In this document: positions 34,666-43,523 of the stretch, piece by piece
Layout: each line of letters opens with the position of its first letter
Numbering within the stretch: position 1 is the first letter of the stretch
NCBI GenBank assembly: GCA_964589825.1
Contig: CAZPUS010000009.1
Span: 26,297-90,296, forward strand
Direction: 5' to 3'
DNA: 64,000 bases
Origin: CAZPUS01 sp964589825
GTDB taxonomy: Bacteria; Fibrobacterota; Chitinivibrionia; Chitinivibrionales; WJKA01
Notes under the pieces: model-generated
The model's input: only the letters and a program-made list of their open reading frames with translations
Databases searched by the model: none
What the model was told of the DNA's origin: nothing
Program-made: the position numbers and the translations under genes

Positions 34666-34683
34666 TTGTGAAAAAATGTACAA
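34666..34683. promoter_or_regulatory. Candidate Rex operator upstream of rex
   Basis: TTGTGAAAAAATGTACAA matches the Rex site TTGTGAA-N4-TTCACAA in 12 of 14 informative positions, including both TTGTG/ACAA ends. It lies 34 bases before the rex start, which fits autoregulation. Based on sequence match only. Confidence 0.6.
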
Positions 34684-34710
34684 AACATAAAATACAATGT
34701 GGTATCTGCA

Positions 34711-34938
34711 ATGTCAAGTTTCATAAAAAATGTGCCTCTCGCTCGTGTCCGGGCTACATTCGATTCCGGTTATCTCCATACCCTGATTCATACATCCGGA
34801 GAACATACCGTAGCCGTGCATATTTTCAAATCGCAGTATGCTGCCGGCGATACCTGCCCGGACACAATCCGTATATCTGATAATGCAGAAAAAATCCGGG
34901 CGCATAATCGCGAATCTAACTATTTTTACCTGAATTGA
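34711..34938 (+). CDS. Possible small hypothetical protein
   Basis: A 75-codon frame in the rex/radical SAM interval. Its codons (gcc, cgg, gat, acc rich) look like those of neighbouring genes, and the product MSSFIKNVPLARVRAT... has an alternating strand pattern faintly like a TOBE-type domain. There is no clear ribosome binding site, and the frame runs 11 bases into repeat copy C. It may instead be the remnant of a longer gene. No homology is recognised. Confidence 0.3.
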   Translation: MSSFIKNVPLARVRATFDSGYLHTLIHTSGEHTVAVHIFKSQYAAGDTCPDTIRISDNAEKIRAHNRESNYFYLN

Positions 34939-35087
34939 GCGGTTGTTTTGATGAACGCTGCCGTTATCCGCATTGCGCATGTGTTTACGGAAAAAATATG
35001 CTAACAACAGGGATGATCTGTCATTTCCGCGCGCATAATCACCGCACGGCTCATCGCATCTTTTAGCACAACAATCGCTCAGTTCGG
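34928..35087 (+). repeat. Dispersed ~160-bp inverted-repeat element, copy C
   Basis: Begins ACCTGAATTGAGCGGTTGTT, identical in its first bases to the copy B type, and ends ACAATCGCTCAGTTCGGT. The central part is diverged (CTAACAACAGGG instead of ACCAACAAGG). It lies 53 bases upstream of the radical SAM gene. Confidence 0.8.
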
Positions 35088-35140
35088 TTTTTATTTAACG
35101 CCTGACTCGTTTTTCCGAACCTGCACTATGGGTGTGTGTC

Positions 35141-36628
35141 ATGCCGAGAACCCGTACCATAATAGACTGTTACACCGATGAGCCGGCGGGCCTCGGGGTA
35201 CCGCCGTTTCTCGGGGTGTGGCCGCGGTATATCGCCGGACGATATCGCGACATGCCTTTTTACTGTACTATTGACGATTTGCGCTATGCGGATTGTGCGC
35301 GACGGGGCACATATCCGGAAATCGATCCCGCAACCACGAAAACCCGCAAAGAGCTGCTTAACAGAACACGGTCTGTGGATGCACTCCTGGATATCTTTCA
35401 TAACACCGACCAGTTCGTGGTAATTGCCGGTATACAGACGCCGGGCAAATACCTGGGAGCGGCACCGGGGAGCCTTCGGGAAGTCGTTTCGCTGTTGAGG
35501 CACTACCGCGCCACCAAAGTACTTACCGGGCCTGCAGCGGTATGTGGCACACAGCTTCGGGGGGGCAGCAATGCGGAAGTTGCCGCACAGGGGGAATTCG
35601 ATGCTATCGACGGTGATATCTATCATGACTACGATATCCTTCAGCAGTATATGCTCAAAGGTGCGGAAGTGGTAACACAGGTGCCGTATCAGATAATTGC
35701 GGAGCTGGAGACAGGGAGGGGGTGTGTGCGAAAAGAAGGCTGCAGCTTTTGTACAGAGCCGCTGAAAGGTACACCGCAGTGGCGTGCCGCCGATGATGTG
35801 CATCAGGAAGTAGCGGCGCTGCAGCGTTTCGGTGTTGAGGCCTTCCGGCTCGGAAAACAGTCATGCATCTATTCATATGCCGGAGGCGATACGGGTGCGC
35901 TGCAGCGACTGCTGGAGGGTATATCCTCCGCAAGACCACGTGTGTTGCATATTGATAATGCAAATCCCGCAATGGTAACCGAGCAACGTACACGATTGTT
36001 CGTCAGATACTGTACTCCGGGGAGCACGGCGGCACTCGGGGTGGAGTCGTTCGATCCAGAGGTTAGTGCGGCGAACAACCTCAACTGCGATGTGCAGGGT
36101 GTAATGGATGCCGTGCGCAGTATTAACAGAATCGGCGGTGTACGGGGAGAGAACGGCTGTCACGCGCTTCTTCCGGGGATAAATATCCTTCTGGGGTTAC
36201 CCGGGGAGACAAAAAAGACGCTGGAATACAATTTTTCCTGCCTTATGCAGATGTGTGACGAGGGGATGCTGGTACGTCGGGTCAACATCAGACAGGTGGT
36301 TCCCTTTCCCGGTACGCCGCTTGCGCAAAACGGTAACGCATGGCGTGTGATCAGAAAAAACAGAAAGTTGTATGCGTCCTGGATCGAACGGGTGCGCAAC
36401 GAGTTTGACGAGCCGATGCTGAAGCGGCTTTTTCCGTCGGGTACGCGACTTTACGGTGTAAGGAGTGTGGTGCATGAAGGCAATGTTACTTTTATGCGGC
36501 AGCTGGGAAGTTATCCGATCGTGGTGGGGGTCAGGCAGCGTCTGCCGCTGGGCAGATTCTACTCTGTCGAAATAACGGGACATATGCGCCGAAGCCTCGA
36601 AGCGAAAGTGGTTGACGAATCCGGTTAA
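35141..36628 (+). CDS. Radical SAM protein of the COG1031 type
   Basis: 495 residues from the ATG (a GTG three codons earlier is possible; no good ribosome binding site). The N-terminus IIDCYTDEPAGLGVPPFLG and PRYIAG match the COG1031 family, known mostly from archaea. The radical SAM cluster motif is Cys-x5-Cys-x2-Cys (GRGCVRKEGCSFC, about residues 195-204), followed by the TIM-barrel strands LHIDNANP and LGLPGET. The family usually ends in a helix-hairpin-helix DNA-binding tail, which I do not see here; the protein stops soon after the last barrel-associated domain. Function is unknown. It stands alone between a repeat copy and a probable terminator. Confidence 0.8.
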   Translation: MPRTRTIIDCYTDEPAGLGVPPFLGVWPRYIAGRYRDMPFYCTIDDLRYADCARRGTYPEIDPATTKTRKELLNRTRSVDALLDIFHNTDQFVVIAGIQTPGKYLGAAPGSLREVVSLLRHYRATKVLTGPAAVCGTQLRGGSNAEVAAQGEFDAIDGDIYHDYDILQQYMLKGAEVVTQVPYQIIAELETGRGCVRKEGCSFCTEPLKGTPQWRAADDVHQEVAALQRFGVEAFRLGKQSCIYSYAGGDTGALQRLLEGISSARPRVLHIDNANPAMVTEQRTRLFVRYCTPGSTAALGVESFDPEVSAANNLNCDVQGVMDAVRSINRIGGVRGENGCHALLPGINILLGLPGETKKTLEYNFSCLMQMCDEGMLVRRVNIRQVVPFPGTPLAQNGNAWRVIRKNRKLYASWIERVRNEFDEPMLKRLFPSGTRLYGVRSVVHEGNVTFMRQLGSYPIVVGVRQRLPLGRFYSVEITGHMRRSLEAKVVDESG

Positions 36629-36650
36629 TGAGTGTATAATAAGTGATACC

Positions 36651-36678
36651 CTGCATGGTGCGGGATGGCAGTTTTTTT
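36651..36678 (+). terminator. Probable terminator after the radical SAM gene
   Basis: CTGCAT and ATGGCAG pair with one bulge around an 8-base loop and are followed at once by seven Ts. It begins 23 bases after the stop codon. The stem is short. Confidence 0.5.
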
Positions 36679-36731
36679 GTTGACAAACATAGTTTTTTGA
36701 ACAGAACAATCCCCGCCCCCCCCTCTGCCCT

Positions 36732-38369
36732 ATGAAAAATCCCCTTGCCACACTTGTCCCTGTGGATGAGCGAAACGACGGTGTGTATATAACCGTCTCG
36801 AGAGATAAAAAAGATAAAATCGATGTCGAAAAAGTGGTCGCGGTTCTCGATAAGGCCGGTGTGATCAACTACGACCGGCAGCTGCTGAAAAAAGCGTTCG
36901 AACGTGGTCGCGGTGCGCCGGAAAAAATCGGACCGTTATTCGAATATTATCCGTCCCGGTTCGATACCTATGTTACACTAAAGGTCTACGGGGGCAAGGC
37001 ATTTATTTCGATACACGAACAGTGCGAAGAAGATGGTATTAGTCCAACCGCTTCGATATTGCGGTATTATCTCGAGCATAACAACATTGTCCACGGAATC
37101 GATCAGGCAGCGCTCGAAGATATCGCCTCCAAAAAAAAATTCGGTGAGCAGCTCGTGGTTGCAAAAGATACGCCTGCCGAACACGGCAAAGACGCGTCGG
37201 TAGAGGTGAAGATCGCCACCCAACCCGATTTCAGACCCAAAGTGAAGGCGAACGGGCGGGTCGATTTTAAGGAAGTGAGTACGTATATAGAAGTGGCTAA
37301 AGATCAGGAACTCGCGCGTAAGCGGCCGGCCACGAAGGGCACACCCGGGAAAAAGGTGACCGGCGAAGAGATCGAGCCGACTCCAGGTAAGGACGTGTCG
37401 TTTCCGCAGGGGAAAAACACCTATGTCAGTGAGGACGGAATCAGCATGAGGGCTGAAAAAGCGGGTGTGCTTATTGAAGAAAACGGGCTTCTTACCGTTA
37501 AAGAAAGCCTGGTAATTAATAACGATGTCGATTTCCGGGTGGGGAATGTCAAGTATTCCGGCGGGGTACTGATCAATGCGAACGTAAGTCCCGGCTTTTC
37601 GGTGGAAGCGGAAGGCAATATTGAGATCAAGGGGAATGTCGAATCAGCCCGTATTGTGTCGCGCAATGGAACGGTTACCATACACGAAGGGGTACTCGGC
37701 AAGGACGATACGACAATATACGGCAAAGAAGGGATTACCATAGCCTTTGCGCAATCCTCTTATTTTGAAACAGAAGGTGACCTTATCCTGAAAAAACATA
37801 TCTGGCACAGCAGTGTGCGGTGCAATCGTTTTTTTGCTACCGAGCACACAGGCAATGTACTGGGCGGAAAGCTCGTGGCATACAAAGGGGTAGAGGTGTA
37901 CGACGTGGGCAATGACAAAGGCGTTGAAACGCGCATTCAGCTGGTGAACAAGCAGCGTGAAGTTTATAAGGAACAGTTGAAAAAACTTACGGCGCTTCGT
38001 GAACAGCTCAATGAAAAAATAGGGCCCATAAAAAAAGAGCTCAATTCAAAAGCCGCTATATTTAAAAAAGCGGGCGATTCGGTAACTGCACGTCATAAAA
38101 AAGAACTGAAAAAGTGGATAGATGCATATAATGAATTGTCGAAAAAACTTAATTACGTGGATGAAAAAATAGCACAGGTAAAGGAAAAAGTACAGAATCC
38201 GGTCGATCCTGAAGGGTATATAAAAATTATCAATACGGCTCACGCAGGGACGGTACTCAATATTTATGGCACCGAAAAGAAAATCGGTCCACACGTGACG
38301 AATAAAACATACTATCCGGCCGGCGTGAACGCATCGAAAAGCCAGAAAAAGGAGGGCAAAAATGAATGA
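36732..38369 (+). CDS. FapA/DUF342 family protein
   Basis: 545 residues: an N-terminal mixed domain (1-185), a right-handed beta-helix with repeated short strands (GVLINANVSPGFSVEAEGNIEIKG-like rungs, about 260-385) and a coiled coil (400-490, KLTALREQLNEKIG...), ending in a strand-rich tail. This is the DUF342 layout; the family is named for FapA, a flagellar assembly or polarity factor in some bacteria, and others bind bactofilin-like scaffolds. TTGACA lies 46 bases upstream of the ATG, but no matching -10 or ribosome binding site is clear. It overlaps the STAS gene by 8 bases, so the two proteins are probably produced together. Confidence 0.88.
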   Translation: MKNPLATLVPVDERNDGVYITVSRDKKDKIDVEKVVAVLDKAGVINYDRQLLKKAFERGRGAPEKIGPLFEYYPSRFDTYVTLKVYGGKAFISIHEQCEEDGISPTASILRYYLEHNNIVHGIDQAALEDIASKKKFGEQLVVAKDTPAEHGKDASVEVKIATQPDFRPKVKANGRVDFKEVSTYIEVAKDQELARKRPATKGTPGKKVTGEEIEPTPGKDVSFPQGKNTYVSEDGISMRAEKAGVLIEENGLLTVKESLVINNDVDFRVGNVKYSGGVLINANVSPGFSVEAEGNIEIKGNVESARIVSRNGTVTIHEGVLGKDDTTIYGKEGITIAFAQSSYFETEGDLILKKHIWHSSVRCNRFFATEHTGNVLGGKLVAYKGVEVYDVGNDKGVETRIQLVNKQREVYKEQLKKLTALREQLNEKIGPIKKELNSKAAIFKKAGDSVTARHKKELKKWIDAYNELSKKLNYVDEKIAQVKEKVQNPVDPEGYIKIINTAHAGTVLNIYGTEKKIGPHVTNKTYYPAGVNASKSQKKEGKNE

Positions 38370-39093
38370 GACATACGGGATACGCGTAGGAGAGAAATAC
38401 GGCTACACATGGATTGTACTGCCCGAGATATCGATGTTCAATTATGAAAAAGTGGAATCCGAAATAACAGAATTGATCGCACGCAATCCGGGAAATTCAC
38501 TTGTGATCGATCTTTCCGATACGGTTCGTCTTTACAGCTCAGGCATCGGATTGTTGATCCGTATACGAAAACAATTGACCGAAAAGGGCGGTGCGCTTTA
38601 CGTGGTCAACATCTCGGACGATTGTCTTGCACAGCTGAGGGACGCACACCTGCACAACATCCTGACGCTTTTTCAGACCCAGGAGGAGTTCGAGATATCG
38701 GTTGACGAGGTCTGGAACAATGCACACGGGAAGGATATTAGCCAGAATATAACCACATCGTTTGTAAAGCCCGGAATACTCAAAGTATCGGTTTGCGGAA
38801 ACATGGTGGGGAAAACACAGCTTCATTCAATACAGAAACAGGACTCTTCGCAGTATGTTGAACAGACAGCCTGGTATATATTTGACTTTTCTGATCTTGA
38901 AGTCATCGACAGTGAAGGGATTACCGAATTCCAGCAACTGGCGAAGACAGTGACAGATAATAAAAAGGGGTGCGTTGCATATGGGCTTAAACCGCACATC
39001 GCAGAGCTGATGCAGATGTTCGGATTCGATCAGCTTATGCGTTTTTTCGATACCGAATCCGAGGCGATTGCGTATATCGAGGCGCACACGTAA
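38362..39093 (+). CDS. Tandem STAS-domain protein
   Basis: 243 residues made of two STAS domains (about 5-115 and 125-243). The first has a Ser pair at the usual phospho-site (RLYSSGIGLL), the second VIDSEGITEF with Ser-Glu. STAS proteins act as anti-anti-sigma factors or scaffold components whose site is phosphorylated by a HPK/RsbW-type kinase. No anti-sigma kinase is nearby. The start overlaps the end of the FapA gene, and its stop is 6 bases from the convergent ilvD stop. A polar or envelope scaffold with FapA is one inference. Confidence 0.8.
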   Translation: MNETYGIRVGEKYGYTWIVLPEISMFNYEKVESEITELIARNPGNSLVIDLSDTVRLYSSGIGLLIRIRKQLTEKGGALYVVNISDDCLAQLRDAHLHNILTLFQTQEEFEISVDEVWNNAHGKDISQNITTSFVKPGILKVSVCGNMVGKTQLHSIQKQDSSQYVEQTAWYIFDFSDLEVIDSEGITEFQQLAKTVTDNKKGCVAYGLKPHIAELMQMFGFDQLMRFFDTESEAIAYIEAHT

Positions 39094-39099
39094 CACACC

Positions 39100-40932
39100 T
39101 CAGGTGATTTTACGCACTGCGCCTTTGTCGGCCGATGTGGCCATCTCACCATACATTCGAAGGGCGGCAGAGACGTTTCTGGTTCTGTCACCGGGGGTAA
39201 AGGCGCGATCCTTACGCTGTAGCTCTTCGTTTTTACGCTTCTGCAATTCTTCATCGGAAAGCTGTACGTCGATCGTACGGTTGGGTATGTCTATCGTAAT
39301 GGTATCGTTGTCTCTGAGCAGAGCGATCTCTCCGCCAGCCGCGGCTTCGGGAGAGACATGGCCGATGGAGAGGCCGGCGGTGCCGCCCGAAAAACGTCCG
39401 TCGGTAATGAGTGCACACGCTTTGTCAAGCTGTACCGATTTGATATAGGACGTCGGATAGAGCATCTCCTGCATTCCGGGACCGCCGCGAGGTCCTTCAT
39501 AACGGATTACTACGACGTCATTGGCTTTCACCTCGCCGTTGAGAATTCCTTCGCATGCCTGATCCTGGGATTCGAATACCCGTGCGGTTCCGGTAAAGGT
39601 ATAGATCGATTCATCAACTCCTGCGGTTTTTACTATGCATCCGTTTCGGGCGATATTGCCGTAAAGAATGCACAGGCCGCCTTCGCGGTTGTAGCAGTGC
39701 TCGAAATCGCGTATACACCCCTTTTCGGCATCGGTATCGAGCGTTTTGTAATAGGTCTGCTGAGAACCGAGTGTCCTCACACCGGTCTTTCCTCCCGGCG
39801 CACTTTTATACATCGTAAGCGCCTCGTCGGCGGGGTTTTCTCCACGGATATCGTATCGAGAAAGAATGGAGCCGAGAGTTTCTCCCTCGACCCGATAGAC
39901 GTCGGGATCGACAAGGTCGTTTCGTGCGAGTTCTCCGAGTATGGCCATTATACCTCCCGCCCGGTTGACATCCTCGACATGATAGTGGGAACTCGGTGCT
40001 ACTTTACAAACAATAGGGATTTTACGGGAAAGGGAATGAATATCCTCCATGGTAAAATCGACCCCGGCGTTCTGTGCGATTGCCAGAAGATGGAGCACGG
40101 TATTGGTCGACCCTCCCATGGCGATATCGAGCGCCATGGCATTCATAAAGCTCTTTTTCGTTGCTATCGAACGGGGAAGCACGCTGGTGTCGCCCTGCTC
40201 GTAGTAGCGTTTCGTGATTTCGACGAGCGTACGCGCTCCCTTTTCAAACAGTGCGGTTCTCTGCGTATGAGTGGCCACCACCGTGCCGTTACCGGGCAGT
40301 GCAATCCCGAGTGCTTCGCTGAGACAGTTCATCGAATTGGCGGTAAACATACCGGAACACGACCCGCAGGTGGGACACGCGACATTCTCCACCGCCTGCA
40401 CCTCGTCGTCGCTGACGTTTTTATCTCCCGCCATTACCATCGCATCGATCAGATCGTATTTCTTTTTACCGGACACGCCCGCTTCCATCGGTCCGCCCGA
40501 TACGAATACCACGGGAATGTTGAGACGCATGGCTGCCATGAGCATGCCGGGGACGATTTTGTCGCAATTGGGAATACAGAAAAGCGCATCGACTTTATGG
40601 GCATTACACATATACTCCACGCTGTCTGCGATAAGGTCGCGGGAGGGAAGCGAATAAAGCATGCCTGAATGTCCCATCGCGATTCCGTCGTCGATGGCGA
40701 TGGTGTTAAATTCGGCGGCAAACCACCCGTATGATTCGATTACACTTTTTACATGCTGGCCGATATCACGCAGATGCACGTGTCCTGGTACGAACTGGGT
40801 AAATGAATTCGCAATAGCGATAACGGGCTTATCGAACTGATCGTTTTTTCTTCCGTTGGCTCTCCATAAACTGCGGGCACCTGCCATGCGGCGACCTTTA
40901 CTGCTTTCGGAACTTCGTAGCGGTATTGACAT
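39100..40932 (-). CDS. ilvD: Dihydroxy-acid dehydratase
   Basis: 610 residues, full length. It has the iron-sulfur ligands in FCIPNCDKIVPGML and PTCGSCSGMFTANSMNC, and conserved GPRGGPGMQEM and LITDGRFSGGT. IlvD converts dihydroxy-isovalerate and dihydroxy-methylvalerate to their keto acids in branched-chain amino acid synthesis. The start at 40932 has GGAGGAG 7 bases upstream; the frame is open further but without conserved residues. It follows the acyltransferase gene by 31 bases. No other ilv gene lies in the window. Confidence 0.97.
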   Translation of the reverse strand: MSIPLRSSESSKGRRMAGARSLWRANGRKNDQFDKPVIAIANSFTQFVPGHVHLRDIGQHVKSVIESYGWFAAEFNTIAIDDGIAMGHSGMLYSLPSRDLIADSVEYMCNAHKVDALFCIPNCDKIVPGMLMAAMRLNIPVVFVSGGPMEAGVSGKKKYDLIDAMVMAGDKNVSDDEVQAVENVACPTCGSCSGMFTANSMNCLSEALGIALPGNGTVVATHTQRTALFEKGARTLVEITKRYYEQGDTSVLPRSIATKKSFMNAMALDIAMGGSTNTVLHLLAIAQNAGVDFTMEDIHSLSRKIPIVCKVAPSSHYHVEDVNRAGGIMAILGELARNDLVDPDVYRVEGETLGSILSRYDIRGENPADEALTMYKSAPGGKTGVRTLGSQQTYYKTLDTDAEKGCIRDFEHCYNREGGLCILYGNIARNGCIVKTAGVDESIYTFTGTARVFESQDQACEGILNGEVKANDVVVIRYEGPRGGPGMQEMLYPTSYIKSVQLDKACALITDGRFSGGTAGLSIGHVSPEAAAGGEIALLRDNDTITIDIPNRTIDVQLSDEELQKRKNEELQRKDRAFTPGDRTRNVSAALRMYGEMATSADKGAVRKIT

Positions 40933-40963
40933 ATGATACTCCTCCGGTACTGTTTCTTCGTGT

Positions 40964-42088
40964 TTATCGATGTGAATTGAATACAGGATTGGCGTATATT
41001 GAATAAAGTATATGCAGAAATCGTTCCGGATCCTCCTGAGGAAAGTCGGGTCGGTACGATTCGATTCTTTTCGTAAATTCACGTTTTTCTTCTTCAGAAT
41101 AATGCGCCGCATACTCTGATGAGCCGCTAAGACAATCGGCGGCAACGTAATTACTCGGCCAGAGCCGGTATCGTGTATGTATGCGTTTGTCCACCAGAGC
41201 CGCCGCTTCGTTAAAAAAGGTGTTTCGGCGGGAGATGTCGTTGAGGTGTGTCATGTCAAGGGACGTGTCGATGCACAGATGTATACGCCCCTTATATCCG
41301 GTCAGTCCTTTTAAAATACTCTGCACGTCTTCACCGGGTCTTTTTTTATAGGTGCCGTGCAGGGAACGGGCATGGAGCTCGCGTGCTTTCATGAAATCGC
41401 AGGGGTCGTATTCGTATGAAATCGCAACCGGCATAATGTTCAGCGAGGTGAAATACTCCTTATAATCATCCCTGGCGCAGAATCCTACCATTTTCAGCAG
41501 GCCCGTCTGGGTGCGGTCATTTCCGTCTTTGGCTCGTCCTTCACTCTGTGCAAGCCAGACCGGTTCTTTTATCGTGGTAAGTATGTGACGTATATATTCG
41601 GATACCTTTTGAGACTGAACGAACACTTTGCGCCGAGGCACATTACGATGGATAATGAAATTTTTATTCATCCGCAGTACGTCCGATACCACGCCGGGTG
41701 CAAGCAGATTGTTCCCGACCGCATGATATGCAGGCCGGTAATCCCGATCCATGAGGATAAAATCGAGAAGTGCCGAATCGAGAATGATATCCCGGTGATT
41801 CGAGATAAAAACCGGGGGATCCGCCGGATCGATATGCTCCAGCCCGGAATACGTAAGTCCTCTGCTGCTGACATCGAGAAGCCGTTCGGTAATGGGATGG
41901 CAGAGGTAATGCTGGAATTTGGACACCGTATCCATGCGGGCGGTTTTTTCCCTGAACTCATGCATGTCGACTTCGGGGAATAAACGGGTGATGACATTAC
42001 GGGTCGCGTCATCATTGGCAATGCGCCCGAGCACGTCTTTTGCTTCATTGTCGTTAAACGGTCGGATATCTTCGAATGAATGGTGCAT
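40964..42088 (-). CDS. PlsC-like phospholipid/glycerolipid acyltransferase
   Basis: 374 residues. The acyltransferase block is seen as ISNHRDIILDSALL (NHx4D), FIIHRN, and LAQSEGRAKDG in place of the usual FPEGTRS; the remaining C-terminal 200 residues are helical. This pattern fits membrane-lipid acyltransferases without long membrane segments. The acyl donor is unknown. No clear ribosome binding site is seen before the ATG. It lies between the aminotransferase and ilvD genes on one strand, spaced by 31-36 bases, an operon of mixed function. Confidence 0.8.
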   Translation of the reverse strand: MHHSFEDIRPFNDNEAKDVLGRIANDDATRNVITRLFPEVDMHEFREKTARMDTVSKFQHYLCHPITERLLDVSSRGLTYSGLEHIDPADPPVFISNHRDIILDSALLDFILMDRDYRPAYHAVGNNLLAPGVVSDVLRMNKNFIIHRNVPRRKVFVQSQKVSEYIRHILTTIKEPVWLAQSEGRAKDGNDRTQTGLLKMVGFCARDDYKEYFTSLNIMPVAISYEYDPCDFMKARELHARSLHGTYKKRPGEDVQSILKGLTGYKGRIHLCIDTSLDMTHLNDISRRNTFFNEAAALVDKRIHTRYRLWPSNYVAADCLSGSSEYAAHYSEEEKREFTKRIESYRPDFPQEDPERFLHILYSIYANPVFNSHR

Positions 42089-42124
42089 GGCAGAAAATAG
42101 TGTTGGTAAAAACGGGTGCTGGTA

Positions 42125-43312
42125 TTACACGACGTCGTGTATCGCCTCCGAAAGAATACGTATGCCGGTATCGATCTGTTCGGCTTCGGTATGAGAGTAA
42201 GAAAGACGAAGGGAGTTGTTTCTTGCGTTTAGTGGATCGAAGGCACGCCCGATAACGAATGCGCACCTGCGTGCGACCGCACGTTCAAAAATATCGGTTG
42301 CATCGACATGCTCCGGCAAAGTAAGCCAGACATAGAATCCGCCGCGGGGGACGGTCCAGGAGACATCGGGCGGCATATAGGTTGTAAGCGCATGGTTCAT
42401 GAGTTCGGCACGTGAGGAATATGCCTTGCGAAGAGAGTCTATATAGCGATCGAGCATACCGTTGTGCATAAATTCGTGCAGCAGAACCTGGGTAAAGGAA
42501 GAGGAGCACGCGTCCATTGATTGCTTGGCAAGGATGCATTTTTCTACAATCTTGTCGGGGCCGAGTATAAATCCGAGCCTGAGTCCCGGTCCCACCAGTT
42601 TTGAAAAAGAGCCGACATAGCATATCGGCTGCTCTGCCCCGGCGCGCTGGATCATGGTTCGTGTTGCCGGAATATCCTTTTTCTCGAACCACAGTTCATT
42701 GTAAGGATCGTCCTCGATGCAGCAGCATGAATGATCGCACAGAAGTGATGCGAGCGTATCTTTTCGTTCGCTGCTATAAAGAACACCGGTCGGATTCTGA
42801 AAACACGGGTTGCAGTATACCACCGCATCGGATGACGCATCGAGTTCGCGTTCCAGACACGAGGGGTCAATGCCCTCGTCATCGAGAGGGATCGGTTTGA
42901 AACGGGCGCCATGGGCGTTGAAGGATGCCAGCGCTCCGATAAAGGCGGGTGTTTCGGTAATCACGTCTCGACCGGGATCGATCAATACACGGGAAAGAAT
43001 GTCTATTGCCTGTTGCCCGCCCTGAGTAATGACAAGTGAGCGGCCGCTGCAGGAGATCCCTTTTGACTCCAGCCGTTGGCGAAGTGATTCCAGCAGCGGG
43101 GGATAGCCCGGTGTAGGACCGTACTGGAAAGCATCCTGCTGTTTTCCGGTATCGAGCCGCGCATAGAGTTGCGCGAACTCTTCGGTCGGAAAAAGTGACG
43201 GGTTGGGCATGCCACCGGCGAATGAGATGATATCGGGATCGGCGGCAATTTTCATCAATTCCCGAATCTCCGATGCCCGAAGTCGTTGTGCGCATTGAGA
43301 AAAGGTAACCAT
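42125..43312 (-). CDS. PLP-dependent aminotransferase (LysN/2-aminoadipate type)
   Basis: 395 residues, fold-type I aminotransferase. ISFAGGMPNPSLFP and PTPGYPPLLESLR at the N-terminus, ITQGGQQAID, the NPTG equivalent FQNPTGVLY, the PLP lysine in YVGSFSKLVGPGLRLGF. This pattern is typical of 2-aminoadipate/branched-chain or aromatic aminotransferases and of the catalytic half of MocR regulators, but there is no DNA-binding domain. With ilvD downstream, transfer to a branched-chain keto acid is plausible but unproven. The start is set at 43312; no good ribosome binding site is visible. Confidence 0.83.
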   Translation of the reverse strand: MVTFSQCAQRLRASEIRELMKIAADPDIISFAGGMPNPSLFPTEEFAQLYARLDTGKQQDAFQYGPTPGYPPLLESLRQRLESKGISCSGRSLVITQGGQQAIDILSRVLIDPGRDVITETPAFIGALASFNAHGARFKPIPLDDEGIDPSCLERELDASSDAVVYCNPCFQNPTGVLYSSERKDTLASLLCDHSCCCIEDDPYNELWFEKKDIPATRTMIQRAGAEQPICYVGSFSKLVGPGLRLGFILGPDKIVEKCILAKQSMDACSSSFTQVLLHEFMHNGMLDRYIDSLRKAYSSRAELMNHALTTYMPPDVSWTVPRGGFYVWLTLPEHVDATDIFERAVARRCAFVIGRAFDPLNARNNSLRLSYSHTEAEQIDTGIRILSEAIHDVV

Positions 43313-43523
43313 AAACCGGAAAAATACATTAATGCGATATCGATCGGTGTCCTGCATATTGAAAAAACACGGCAAAATAGAGTGGCAATAATTATTTTTG
43401 GACAGTCATTTTTTTGCGTTATGCAGACGGTAGCGCTGACAAATCACTTTTATGGATTGAAGATACACAACTATTTAATCGATACGTTTTCGAAAAGGCG
43501 AAAAAACTCAAGAGGAATGACCG

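Noticed and set aside
36680..36731. Promoter TTGACA upstream of the FapA gene
   Set aside because: No acceptable -10 element at the right spacing.
39358..40668. A 436-codon plus-strand frame opposite ilvD
   Set aside because: ilvD is clearly coded on the minus strand with conserved cluster motifs; the opposite frame is a by-product.
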